From Ceratobasidium sp. AG-K (Eukaryota > Basidiomycota > Agaricomycetes > Cantharellales > Ceratobasidiaceae), in NCBI GenBank assembly GCA_037039685.1, contig JAWNGF010000003.1:2790001-2854000 (forward strand): 64,000 nucleotides of DNA. Reading direction: 5' to 3'. The notes beneath the pieces are model-generated. The model searched no databases, was not told the origin of the DNA, and worked only from the letters and a program-made list of their open reading frames with translations. Made by a program: the position numbers and the translations under genes. Shown piece by piece: positions 33,001 through 44,497 of the stretch (within the stretch, counting starts at the first letter, position 1; every line of letters starts with the position of its first letter).

Positions 33001-34524
33001 AAGTTGATAAACGAAATCGGAGACATTGCTACAGAGGCTGCATCGTGCGCCATTCAAATCGGGTCTTATGACTGCGCACTCGAATGGCTCGAATCGGGCC
33101 GCTCAATCGTATGGGGACAGATACTCCAACTACGAACACCGTTTGACAGCCTGTCAGCGAAGGATCCAGCTTTGGCGCTAAGACTCAAGGAAGTTGGTCG
33201 CATGCTCGAACATGAAGGGTCACAGTCATCCAGCGGGTTTTTGTCACCTGAGAGTGACCTAAACCTAGAACGGGACGCTCACCGCCATCATAATCTTGCT
33301 TTCGAGTGGAAGAGCCTACTTAACCAGGTCCGCTCTATTCCTGGCTTTGAGGATTTTATGCTCCCTCGGAAAGCAAGCGAACTTCGGCATGCTGCGAGAG
33401 ACGGACCCGTAGTTGTGATCAATGTTCATGGGGATCGGTGCAGTGCTCTAATAATTCGGCCGGGCGACGATGAGACAGCTCACGTTCCGCTCAAGAGCTT
33501 CTCCACCGAAGAAGCAGAAAGGGCTGGGCAACACGTGAAACAGTTGGTCAGGCACCGAGGCTTGATGAAGTTAAAAAAACCCGATTCTCTGATGGGACCA
33601 TCTCACGACCAGGTCACACAGCAATTACTCTCGAACTTGTGGCTGAACCTGGTAAAACTATATCTTAGATTTTCTTCACTACAATGTGAGTATAAAACCA
33701 TTCTACTCACGGTAGCTAAGCCACTAACACGTTTATAGGAACAACTCCCCACTGACGAACTACCACACATAACATGGTGCACAACGGGGCCGCTCTCTTT
33801 CCTTCCCCTTCATGCTGCTGGTTGTTCTGATCCGACCCAGCCGGGTGCCTTTGACCTGGTTGTATCTTCATACACGCCTACGGTTAGCGCGCTGTTACCA
33901 TCAATCCCTCAAGTTTCACCTCCACACTCCGGCCTATTGGCTGTTGTACAAGAAAACACATCAGGCCTTTCTCCCTTACCCTACGCGCGACAAGAAATAG
34001 ACATAATCAAGGGCTATGTCAAGGAGAATCGGTTCCTAGAATTAGACGGCGCCAAAGCTACCGTCAAATCGGTCCTAGATGGAATGGAAGAGTACAGCTG
34101 GGTACACCTAGCTTGCCACGCTACGCAGGATATAACAGACCCAACACAGAGTGCATTTCACTTGCATGATGGTAACCTGAGGCTTTCCTCAATCACCGAG
34201 AGTTCATTCAAGAACAAGGGACTCGCGTTTCTATCTGCGTGTCAAACCGCGACAGGCGACAAGCACCTACCAGACGAGGCGGTTCACCTGGCAGCTGGAA
34301 TGCTGATGGCTGGGTATCCAAGTATAATCGCAACAATGTGGTCGATATGGGATGCAGACGGGCCAGAGGTTGCCGGACGGGTGTATGCGGAGCTATTGAA
34401 AGATGGAAACATGCATAATGGAGGAGTGGCTAGGGCACTTCATAAGGCAGTTGGTGGGCTACGCGAGAGAGTGGGAGTAGATTCAATTATGCGGTGGGCG
34501 CCATTTATACATCTGGGCTTGTGA
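30096..34524 (+). CDS. TPR-CHAT protein (caspase-like peptidase fold)
   Basis: Exon 1 (start tentatively 30096) ends at about 30358; the main exon begins with SLEDPDALMTHARLLCLRF after the acceptor near 30420. I count 17 tetratricopeptide-like repeats about 50 residues apart, each with a core like LGNSYxxRFxxLGxxxD. The C-terminus is a CHAT domain with the likely catalytic His in VHLACHA and Cys in LSACQTATGD. A final exon from 33739 begins EQLPTDELPHITWC. The junction is problematic: the good donor gtgagt at 33686 leaves the frame wrong by one, while gtaaaa at 33652 keeps it. CHAT proteins are caspase relatives; in fungi large TPR-CHAT families are suspected to act in self-recognition or cell death, but the target is unknown. 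Confidence 0.87.
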
Positions 34525-35642
34525 AAATGAACAGTACTTCCATCCCGCTGGAATCAATCCAAAGCCAAGTGAGACCGGGTGGACCAGTGCGATCGAATAG
34601 AATGAATCTATTTATCATTCTCAAGGCTTGAGTGCCTATCCATAAATTTACGTTGTGCCAAGTACTGTAGGCGGCGAGAAAAAATGAATTCAGTGCAAAT
34701 CCCACAGCTATTGTATGCAGTTCGTGTACGTCGGCGCAACCTGATTCGCTATTGGTGCCCCATAATGGATCTGGAGAATCACAGAAGCTTCTGGAGCGTC
34801 GGAGACCATTTGAAAATTTCCCGATGTGCCTCACAGGTGCGGTGATAACATTCCTAGCGCACTCGTTGGCACCTGAAACAGCTTAAATCAGGTTTGAGTG
34901 TATCACCTCGACCGCCTTTCACGATTATTGATAGCTCATAAACCATGATTTTGCCATATGCCCCTGATGCACGTCCCGCTGCAGCATTTCTGCCTGGACA
35001 GCCTCTTTTTTCACGCATACAGTCACCGTTTCTCCTGTGACATATAGCGTTCAACCTGCTCTAAATGCATATTCACCTATAGGACCGCTGTAGTAACAGT
35101 ATACGTCTAGTTTCAATCGTTTCCAAAGACCTTATGCGCATATATATCTCTGTTTCAATGAGTTCACGCCCTAGCGCCTTCCAAGGCCATATCTGTGTTA
35201 TCTTCCACGTACGTGTACTTTCTCGACCCATGAGCATTTTTGTCCACGTAAAGGCATTTGAATAGACGTAACGATCGTGAAATTGTAATACACGATAGGA
35301 ATTTTGAGATATTTTGATCACCGTGTAGGGTAGCGCTACATGCGCACAAGACCTCAGGACGATCCGACCGGATATACCAAAAGTGAATAGCTTCTGCTTG
35401 TTTGCTAAGGGTCAAACGATAAGTAGAGCGCCAACAGTATCAGCAACATAATATGAGCACGCACGCGCGGGGTCTGAAAGACAACAACTGATAACCACAG
35501 GTTCCATAATAAACGGGTGGTCAAGCGTTGCATCATCGTGCATCCATCTTGTACTCACAATTTTCGCTGTCAACGAATACATCATCATTGGTTCGAGTTG
35601 CAATTGTATTCTCCAGGTGGACGACCCTTTCAAATCTTGACG
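34525..35642. other. Convergent intergenic region
   Basis: This lies between the TPR-CHAT 3' end (plus) and the F-box gene 3' end (minus). It has only short random ORFs and no detectable repeat or RNA gene. It includes AT-rich stretches compatible with 3' ends. Confidence 0.4.
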
Positions 35643-37342
35643 TCAGCATAGACCCGCGACTTCGTCGCAGAATATACGCTGGGCGGTTTGCTTTCCACCA
35701 GCGTCTCCAAATTTATCTATCTCTACAAGGGTGCCCAAAGGCTCGCGTTGGTCAAAAGCACACTTCGGCCAGGACTGCACCTGGTCTAGATCAATCACAA
35801 CAAACTTGTTTGTTTCTCTACCGTCGCCGCCACTTGATCCTCGAGCTATGACTAGGCGGTTTCCGACCAGAGAGTCTTTCAGAGATACGTTCTTGTCGGC
35901 CTCCCCGGTGCTGGGGTCAGCCCAAACAGTGTGGTAGCCCCACGCATCCCAAGGGATTATCAAAGGGCAGAGGGTTTGTGACGGGCCATTATTGCTATTG
36001 TATGCTGTTTGTTTGCTGTGGACCAAGTTGAGAAATAGATCAAGGGGGGCACAGAGTATCCCCGTAGACGAAGATAAATTGCCTCCATCCAGGGTTACGT
36101 GAATAGTAATCCAACGATGTTGGGGCGACCAGTCGTAGACCTTGGGCTGGGATAGCTCAGGGTGTGGTTGTTGAAGTTGGGCCGTATTCACGCACGAGAA
36201 CCAATGTGGATCCATTATATCCGTCATCTCTGAGGGGAGGAAGTGAAAAAGTTGCAATTAAGCAGGGAGCGACCGATCGCTGAGCAAGGGGGTCAAAGGT
36301 GTATACATCGAGCGATCCAAAAACGCCCTCGATCAAGGTATCGCTACTGGAAGAAGGGGATCTGTCATAAATCGGAAGATACCGTGGGATGAGAATCGCC
36401 CGTTGAGAGAGTAGTGCGAATGTAAACACATGGGAAAGAGAGAGCCGCTACATAAAGCGGACATTTGAGTCAGCGATCAGGTGGTAAACGGATCCCAGAT
36501 GTAAATCAAATCTCACCGCGACTTCAACTCCCCTGTACCAATCCCATATGAGGATCCATGAAGACCTTCCCCAAAACCGGACAACGAGGATGTCCCCCAA
36601 GACCTCGAATGAACCAGGTCCCGTTAAACTCACCCTGGACGATGGAAGCTCAACAGGAAGAATAGGGACCAAGGCCCTTGGATGGGCTACATTCGTGCTC
36701 ATCGTCCTAAGGTAAACTTTGTAGTCACAAGTCTCATACGGAGACCAGGAAGTACATTCGGCGAGCAGGATAAGTAAATCGATTCTTGGTTCGACCCAAT
36801 AATCGAGAATATTCAAGTCGTCGTTGGGCACAATATTTTTCAACGTCCAATTCTTTGCCTCGGTGCCTATATTTCTTGATGCAAGTTGATAAAAGCACAG
36901 ACTGCCCGAAATGAATGGGTAATCCAAAGGATCGTTGTAGGCAAATACTCCCCCGGCGTATCGAACCACTAGTGGCGGCCAAGTATGGCGCACCAGTTCT
37001 ATCTCCATGGGTGAAGGGGCAGTATTGCGAGACCAACCTCGGTGATGTTCCTGCAGCAATGCGACGCATTCATCAAGCGTGAGGTCGGAACGGGGGTTAG
37101 CAGGCAGGGCGTATCCTAGCAGGCCGAGAGTGTAAAGATAAGTTAAAAATAAAGAATTAGCAACCAGTGAGCGTATCTTGCGACATGTCTATGGGTATTA
37201 GATAAAGTGTGAAGCTAGAGGCAAAGAGCAGACTTACTTGCTGGCAGCATTGGACTGCCTTGGGCTCTGACAGTGCAAGGATATGTTGGATGATCTCGTC
37301 CGGAAAGTCTAGGATATTCATGTGTGGCGGCGATCTCAGCAT
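35643..37342 (-). pseudogene. F-box protein gene with one in-frame stop
   Basis: Exon 1 (37342-37238) carries the F-box start, LDFPDEIIQHILALSEP, continued in exon 2 (from 37188) as CRKIRSLVANS. F-box proteins recruit substrates to SCF ubiquitin ligases through Skp1. The long second part is a beta-rich substrate-side region of the kind seen in basidiomycete F-box families (WPPLVVRYAGGVFAYN, LSHVFTFALLSQRAILIPRYL). A TAG at 36448-36450 interrupts an otherwise open frame that continues with SLSHVFTF. A 49-base intron (36195-36147, gtgcgt..cag) then joins LVL to PKVYDW. A 42-base intron with a weak donor (gtttac) could in theory skip the stop but would remove conserved residues. It is either a recent pseudogene or a shortened protein. 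Confidence 0.72.
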
Positions 37343-37765
37343 TGGACTCTGCTTAGTATTGGTTTGGCCACCAAAACCCGGGTGGTAATTGAGTTTTAAA
37401 CCCTCAACCCCACGTGATTGCGACTGTGGTGGCGAGAATAATTTAATTTAGTTTACAGCTCGAGGAGCTGTGACTCTAAGCCCGATCACCGGTCTGCACG
37501 CATTGACGCCGGGAGACCTCATCGGGACTGCCAGTCACCTGACTTTTATGTTTGTTTTTCGAGCTTACGAATCACACGGACGGCAGAAGGGGGCAAAAAA
37601 TACAACAGAACGGGGTTAATATAAAAAAGAAAAAAAGAGGAAAAACACAGCGAGTAAATCGTATGAAACATTTGGACCAACCGCCAAGAGCGCACCCTGC
37701 CGGACCCCTAGTGCACAGTACCCCGTTCCCTAGCACGACGCCCCGTTCCCACACGACTCCACCGT
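37343..37765. other. Short intergenic region (F-box promoter, PWWP gene 3' side)
   Basis: About 420 bases. An A-rich run (37620-37650) close behind the PWWP gene stop may be its 3' processing region on the minus strand. No gene seen. Confidence 0.4.
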
Positions 37766-39107
37766 TCAGCTCTTGTCGACGTCCATGGTGCCGTTGGCTG
37801 ATGCGCCATTGGGTTCTGGCTCGGCGGGTGCGTCTTGGTCGTCTGCCTTGGCTGATTTAGGCTTGCCGGTCGAGTTGGCTTTACCCGATGTGGACGCCGC
37901 CTTGCCGTTGCCGTCCTCCGAGGTAGTGATGAGCTGTTGCCATTTGGTGACGAGTGCCTGGGCGCGTTGGCGGAAGTGGTGCTGGTCGTCCGAGGGGATA
38001 TTTGGGAGTTGGATGATTTTGCGCATGACTTTGCCGATTTTGGAGTACTGCGGGGGGGTTAGCTTTATCCGAGGTAAATCGGGTGGCTTACCGAGAGGTA
38101 TTCGACGGTCATCTTGTCGTATTCCTCGACTGTCGTAAACACCGTGTCCAACCCGGCCATTTCCTGCGAGTCCGATTAGCGAATAACCAGTCACAAATGA
38201 CCCGACTTGCCTCTGCCGCTGGAGACGTCTTGGTGAGGAACGCCCGCTGGAGTTTGTGGCGCCACTCCTTGACCTTGGCTGCCTCGGGGTCGTTTGCCAT
38301 GGCTGCGTCGTCTCCCTCGTCGTCGCCGGCCGCGGTGGGAGCAGGCGCAACCGACTCCTTCTTTGCACGCTTTGTGGGCCGCTCCTTTTCGACCTTGGAC
38401 GACGTGGGCTTGTCCGGGGTCTTGTCCTCATCGTCCTCGCTCTCAATCTGCTCTGCGCTCTTCTTTGCCTTGCGGCCCTTCTTGGGTGCCTCTGCCTTTT
38501 TCCTGCCCTTCTTCTTTTCATCGCCAGCTGCGCTCTCCCGCTTGCGTTTCTTTGCCTTGGACTTTTTGTCCTCGTCTTCATCGTCTTCGGAAGGTTCATC
38601 GCCCAGCTCGTCGACGTCTTCGTTGGCGTTGGAAATCCCCGCATCCTCGTTGGCCTTTTCGCGCTGGGCAAGAGCGTCCTTTTGCTTACGCCATTCCTGG
38701 GGGTCGTTGGCGATCTTGTAGCCCTCGAGCAGATCGCCCTTGCGCTTCGACGGCTCGGCTAGGTATGACTGGATCTCGTGGGGGAGCAGCCGCGAGACGT
38801 CCTTGGTCGGCAGCCATGCACTGGACAGTGTCAACAACTCGTTGTTAATAGATGAATGCACTCACTGGTCGCCCACCGGAAAGAACCGCACGCAATAAAA
38901 CGTAACCTTTTTGGACACTGGGCGCTCCTGCTTGACCCGTGTCGGCGCAGCGTCGGGATCAATCACCTAAAAACATTGTTATTGTGCTTGGTCTTGTTGA
39001 TAAAATTTGCACACCTCGCCTGGCCACGGAGGGTATCCTTTGACCTTGCCAATCACCACGTTTCCCACTTCGTACTTGACGTCGGATTCTTTCTTGTCTT
39101 GAGCCAT
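37766..39107 (-). CDS. PWWP domain protein with LEDGF-like integrase-binding-type domain
   Basis: Five exons: 39107-39015, 38966-38866, 38820-38211, 38163-38092, 38047-37766. The N-terminus is a PWWP domain (VGNVVIGKVKGYPPWPGEV...FFPVGDHAWLP), a reader of methylated histone H3 tails on active genes. The middle (about residues 130-250) is a Lys/Glu-rich, nuclear-signal-bearing linker. The end is a small helical domain (KVKEWRHKLQRAFL, LDTVFTTVEEYDKMTVEYL, KIGKVMRKIIQL) resembling the integrase-binding/TFIIS-N type fold of the HDGF/LEDGF family. Intron 3 has a GC donor (gcaagt at 38210), the only choice that keeps the frame. It is a nuclear chromatin-tethering protein by family; the partner is unknown. 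Confidence 0.85.
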
Positions 39108-40438
39108 CGTGGTGGGCGGCGGGATGATGATGATGGTAGACAACGTGATCAACTCGTCGGCGCTTATCTCCGCCCCGACGCTCGTCTGCCAGGCGGTCCG
39201 TGCGCAAGCCTCGTGCGTCATACCATCATTGCATTCTATCTATGTACACCACCACAAGCCACACTGACTCTTTTGTCGCCGACGCTCGTCGCGACCGTGA
39301 GAATGGCGGCGTGCTTCCTCGTTCCATGCCGGCAGAGGGCTCGCGGAATCCCCCGAAACGTGTCTCCGTCATTCGCAATGTTGCCGTGTCTAGGGTTATG
39401 TGTGTTTGCCTGCATAAAGGTGTCAGAACGCCGCCTTTGTTTGGGTCAGCGGCGTACCTCTTGTGAAATGAATTGTTTCCGAGGCGGCCGGTGTATGCAC
39501 TGGGTTCGGGGTAGCCTCGGGGCGTATGTCGAGGGTTCCAGCCTTATCTCGAATCACGTTATATACTCCTGCTCGATGGATACTATAAAAGAACAACTTG
39601 AGGATTAGGATTTACAGAGGACCCAATCGACTTGCCTCGATTACCCTGCCCCTGTTGGTCATACACACCGGATCAACAACTCTCTAGGCCTGCCACGACA
39701 TGGTTGGAAACCAGGCAAGGTATGGCATTGAGCTAGGCAAGGTCCGACGAGTGGGTGATAGACAAGCAAGGTTGAATCGTATGATGACGTCTTTAGCAAC
39801 GATACTACACGAAATGCCGAAATTATTCGAGTGAATACGGTGGGGAATTGTTACGGTGCTTACCCAAACTGTAACCGGCATCTGTGATGGGACATCCGTT
39901 GCCAATTCAAGGATAGTGATCACGACCAACCGTGGGACCGACCAAAGAGTGTGGACTACAGAGGGATTGTATATAAAGCGAGACAAAACGTTGAAGAAGG
40001 ATGGAACTTACCGGTGTCCGGGCCCCACACGCGTGTAAGACCATGATCTCATCTCATGGTCGGAAGGAGATTGCCATCGTATCTTCTCGGCTGTTTTCGA
40101 GGATGTTTTTGATACGGGCCATCGTCTATCGTGGGCCTTGATGTGTTGCGTGAGTTGGATCGGCAGTTCGTTCAGTAAGGTATTGATACAACGCCAGTTT
40201 TATCCTTGGACGCTGGTCGGCAGGGGCTTTTTCTCCCCCGTTGTTGGTGGTACAGAACCATCAACCAGCAGCTAGGCCATAATTCGGCATTGACACGCTA
40301 GCATTACAAGCATTATGCAGTGTGGTGAGGATGGTGGATAGGGGCGAGGGCAAGTCAACGTCGGACGCGGGATTGGCCGGCGCTTGGGCGTTACATTACC
40401 TGTCAATTTCTGAGATTCCCACCTCGACAATCACCACC
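39108..40438. other. Divergent intergenic region (PWWP and Rieske promoters)
   Basis: 1.3 kb between two genes transcribed away from each other. Only short ORFs without features. CpG-containing and fairly GC-rich near both starts. No repeat recognised. Confidence 0.45.
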
Positions 40439-41413
40439 ATGGCTGCCCGCGTCGTGAACCGCACTCTGGTCAGTCTGCCGCCCACCGCCCATGTCACTGC
40501 CACCGGCGTGCCCGTCGCCCGTGGAATCAACTTTGCTGCACGTGCTGTCGGCGGTGACCACCACGACCACCACGATGGTCCCACTACACGCTCGGATCGC
40601 CCCCAGCCATGGGCCTCGTCGGTCCGTCTGTCGCCCAACGGACTGGCAGCCAGGAGCCGTGTAAATAGTGAGCCAGCTATTTTATTGTGATTTCTGGGCT
40701 GACTGTTGTAGCCCTTCCGACTGTTCCCGGTTCTGCCCGGGGCGTGCATACCAGCATCGTCTCGCGCCGGGACACGAGCCAAGTGCCCGACTTTAGCCCG
40801 TACCGCGCATCGTCCCAAGACTCAAACCGCGCATTGAACTACTTTATGATTGGCTCAATGGGTGTGCTCGGGGCGACTGCGGCCAAGTCGACCGTCACCG
40901 ACTTTTTGGCGAGCATGTCTGCGTCTGCCGATGTCCTTGCCCTGGCCAAGGTCGAGGTTGACATGAACGCTATTCCCGAGGGCAAGAACGTCATCGTCAA
41001 ATGGCGTGGAAAGCCCGTGTTTATCCGCCATCGCACCCAGGAAGAAATCGACGAGGCCAATACCGTCGACGTCAAGAGCTTGCGTGACCCCGAGACCGAC
41101 GATGCCAGGACCAAGAAGCCCGAGTGGTTGGTCATGCTCGGTGTCTGCACCCATCTCGGATGTGTTCCTATTGGCGAGAGCGGTGACTATGGAGGATGGT
41201 AAGTGCATCCAGACCATATGCGCTCCGACTGACGTCCCCAGGTTCTGCCCGTGCCACGGTTCTCACTATGACATCTCGGGTCGCATCCGAAAGGGCCCTG
41301 CTCCAGTAAGTGTCTCCGTTTCTCATCCTACTCTCACTCATCCCTCGCAGCTCAACCTCGAAGTCCCCGAGCACGACTTCAACGAGGCCGAGGGCAAGAT
41401 CATCATTGGATAG
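40439..41413 (+). CDS. RIP1: Rieske iron-sulfur subunit of mitochondrial cytochrome bc1 complex
   Basis: Four exons: 40439-40667, 40712-41198, 41242-41305, 41351-41413. The product carries electrons from ubiquinol to cytochrome c1 in complex III of the inner mitochondrial membrane. The first about 75 residues form a Ser/Arg/His-containing mitochondrial presequence. The single membrane anchor is [18 protein letters not shown]. The [2Fe-2S] cluster boxes are VCTHLGCVP and [10 protein letters not shown], with both Cys-His pairs and the disulfide cysteines. The end, [18 protein letters not shown], is typical. Nuclear-encoded, essential for respiration, and target complex of strobilurin-type inhibitors (they bind cytochrome b, not this subunit). 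Confidence 0.97.
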
Positions 41414-41544
41414 ACCTAAAACCCTGTATGCACAGTTTGTATGCATACATTGTCTTTATTCGCTTGTGAATTCGTAAAGGATATAGATTCAATGAGGCTA
41501 CAGTCGGATATATAGTCCATGATACATCTATCATAATGTTCGTT

Positions 41545-43937
41545 TCACCGCCTAGGCAAACTCGGCAACAACCGGATCCCGCCATTCGTCACTCCCGGAG
41601 CCAACTCCTCGCTGTCCCGTCCCGACTGATCGAATCCCATCTCGCGTGCGCCGACCAGACTCATCGTTTCCTCTCGGTCCATTTCTCGGTCCTGGGGATA
41701 CGTCCGTTGGAACCGGCCCTGTCCCGCTCGCGGCGGACTCTCGACGTGGTCAGGCGAAGTGGTACCGGTTCCAGGCAACGACGCGAGCGATTCCTGGCGT
41801 ACCGCATGCGGCCTAAACCCCGTCCGCGGCGCATACGGGTCGTCGTACAGCTGTCGGGGACTCGCCACTGGAGGCGGATTCAACGGACTCGTTGTGCGCT
41901 GAATGAAATCGTCCAACGCGAGCTCGGCTTGTTGTCCCTCGCGGTCAGCCGAGAGGTGATCGTGCCCCGCCAAATCAGCCTGCCTAAACTGAATCGCTGG
42001 TTTCCTCCCGTCGTCGGTCCGTTCAGAAATCGGCCGCATGTGCGAGTACATGGAAATTCGCTCGGCGGCGTCTTCGGGCATCGGCGGTACGGGGTTATCA
42101 AACAATTGGTGGCGCTTCATTCCACCGAGGGACGGCAACCGTCCGACCGTGCTGCCACTGTCGTCGCGCGAGTGGCCGTGCACCGCATGCCGGGACCGAA
42201 TCGTACCTTTGCTGCTCGCAATACTGCGCGCGCGGATGATACTCCCGATCGCGCCAAAGCTGCCCCGGATCGCGTCTACCCCGGGCTCTTCAATCGCGCT
42301 CGATTCGCCCTTTTCGGCGTCTTGGGTTTGGCGGTTTGCGGCGAGTAGTATCGTGGATTTTCGGTCGAGATTGGAGAGGGTTGTTGGGTCCACTTTGGAC
42401 ATTTGGAGGATCGTGATTCCGGCGCCTGCACAGGGTTAGGTGGGGCCTTTGTGTGGCAGTGGGCTTACAGATGACGAGGAAGCCCATCACGACGGTTAGG
42501 ATCGAGGTGACAGAGGCTTTGAGGCCTTGGTATAGGACCTGCAAAGTGTGAGCCGAGTCGACTGGATAACGGTAAACTTACAACAGAGGTGACTAGTGTA
42601 CAGAATGTGAAGAGGACATAGTATGTTGGGGTAACTTGATTGGCCGAGTAAGTAGACGTGTTCAATGGAATCGATGAAACGTACCCATTGCAGTGTTGAA
42701 TAGTGCCAGGGCCATGTTGAGGTAGTAGACCTCGATGACTGGGAAGAGTTAGACCGAGTTGGGAAATGGAGGATAGGCTTACCGAGAGTAACAATCACAA
42801 AAATGAGTACAAAATAAGTAAACCAATAAGTAAACTGCAGCAAAATTAGTTTTTGTGACAGCGCGCCACGAAGGTACTTGCTTGGTTTTCTCCACGGATA
42901 CTGAGCACGATGCTCGAACCAAGAGCTTGTGTGCAACTGACACTTAAGCCGCCAATCAAGCTACATACGGTAATGTACCAGAGCATCGACTTGCTGCCAT
43001 ACCTAGTTCGAGTTAGTAAGAGTCCAAATTACGGGGGTAAACTCACTTGGGGGCCACAAAGAACACGATAACAATGGCCGCGGCGATCGCAAGTCCGCCA
43101 TACACCAGAAACCCAACCGACAAGAAATATTTTTGAAATTCTCGAATTTGGCCCACCGACGTTTCTTTTGGTCCGTTGAGAGCGATAATGACCGAGCCGA
43201 CCTGGGCAATGTTAGGCGCGTTCAAAACGCGGTGAATGAACTTACGATGCAGAGGAAGCACCCGACCCAGCCAAAGAACGTGAGCTTCTCGTTGAGGAAA
43301 AATGATGACATGATGGCGCAGACGACTACCGAAAGGGCTCCGAGGGGTGTCTGCGGGCAGTGCGTGAGATGGAGTGGGGTGGGAATGATAACAACGTACG
43401 ACTACGATGGCTTCCACGAATGCATACGCTGCTAGCAGTTAGTATCGAAGAGAGACGAGAAGCGTGGACTCACCAGCAAAGTTGCATATCTCTCCTATTA
43501 TCATAATTATCATCCCAGACCACCACATTCCCTAATCCGAGTGAATAGACACAGCGCCAGTCGAGTGTACACATACCGACTTGAGATAGGCCACGCCTTC
43601 TCCCGCCGGCCCTCCCGCCTGGCTCTGGACCAATCCTAAACGCGTACTCAGCGGGTGGCGCTCGGATGACGACAATCCGTACCTTTCTACTCGGATAATC
43701 CAAATCAGCATCCTTTTCACTCTGGAGCACGACAGCTCACCTTTTTGAGCACAAAACTGCTCCCGATGAGCAGGCCGGACACGACCGCAAGGACAATTCC
43801 TGAAAAGTATTAGCACGGGCGGCAATCACTTGGCACGACCGCTCACCGACGGTTTTGAACTGGGGCGGCATCGTTAGGCTTGCGCTCACCCCCGTCGTGG
43901 TGGCCGACGCCGACGCCGAGCTTGTTGCTGTTGACAT
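41545..43937 (-). CDS. NIPA-type magnesium transporter
   Basis: The start is the ATG at 43937 ([16 protein letters not shown]). The gene is split by about nine small introns. Exon pieces read in order as membrane spans of the NIPA family: [116 protein letters not shown] and [19 protein letters not shown]. The last exon (42402-41545) is a soluble tail of about 285 residues, acidic and Ser/Pro-rich, far longer than the tail of animal NIPA proteins. The family transports Mg2+ across plasma or endosomal membranes. Confidence 0.9.
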
Positions 43938-44497
43938 TGTCGTTGATTCGGACCAGTGTCCAGACTGGTCGTCGTTGGCCAAGTGATATTTGGTGGACGA
44001 CTCTACCCGCAGTACACTGCCACGATGACTAAGCGGACCTGTGTCGGGGGTTGGACGAGACGGGCTGTGAGATAAATTACACAGGTTCGTGTGGGTGGTG
44101 GGGTGTCATTTTAACGTTATCTTCGTCTTGTTGTGTGTGGCCTTAAACATGCACTGGGACATGCTCTCTGGGGTCTTGTATGAAACTTGGGGCGAGTGCC
44201 AAGGATCTTGCTCACACTGGACGTGTCATTCTATCCCAGTGTGCGTACGTTGGCCTAATGATCAATCTCATATAGCCTTTTCAGACCGAGAGAATTTCAG
44301 GGTAAAGCTAGCCTGAACTCTTTCGCATCAGCCCGTCGGCCGCCGGTTCCCTACATCAAGCTGGGCATACGGCACCAAACCAGCGCAATAGGACATTCAC
44401 CCTGACTTTTCAGGGGCTCTTTAATCAAACCATGTGTAATTTCATCGTAGCGACAATGTGGATGTCAGATTCTCTAGTATTGAGCACAAAATGTAAC
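43938..44497. other. Intergenic spacer
   Basis: 560 bases between the NIPA start and the stop of the aldo-keto reductase, both on minus. It should hold the NIPA promoter. No gene or repeat was recognised. Confidence 0.4.

Noticed and set aside
33697..33738. 27-base intron (gtagct..tatag) that would keep the TPR-CHAT frame
   Set aside because: Too short for splicing in this genome, where introns are 45-70 bases.
37773..38848. Long plus-strand ORFs opposite the PWWP gene
   Set aside because: Shadows of a Lys/Glu-rich coding exon; the minus-strand exons have domains and splice sites.
42038..42439. Plus-strand ORFs opposite the NIPA tail
   Set aside because: Antisense shadows of the GC-rich final exon.
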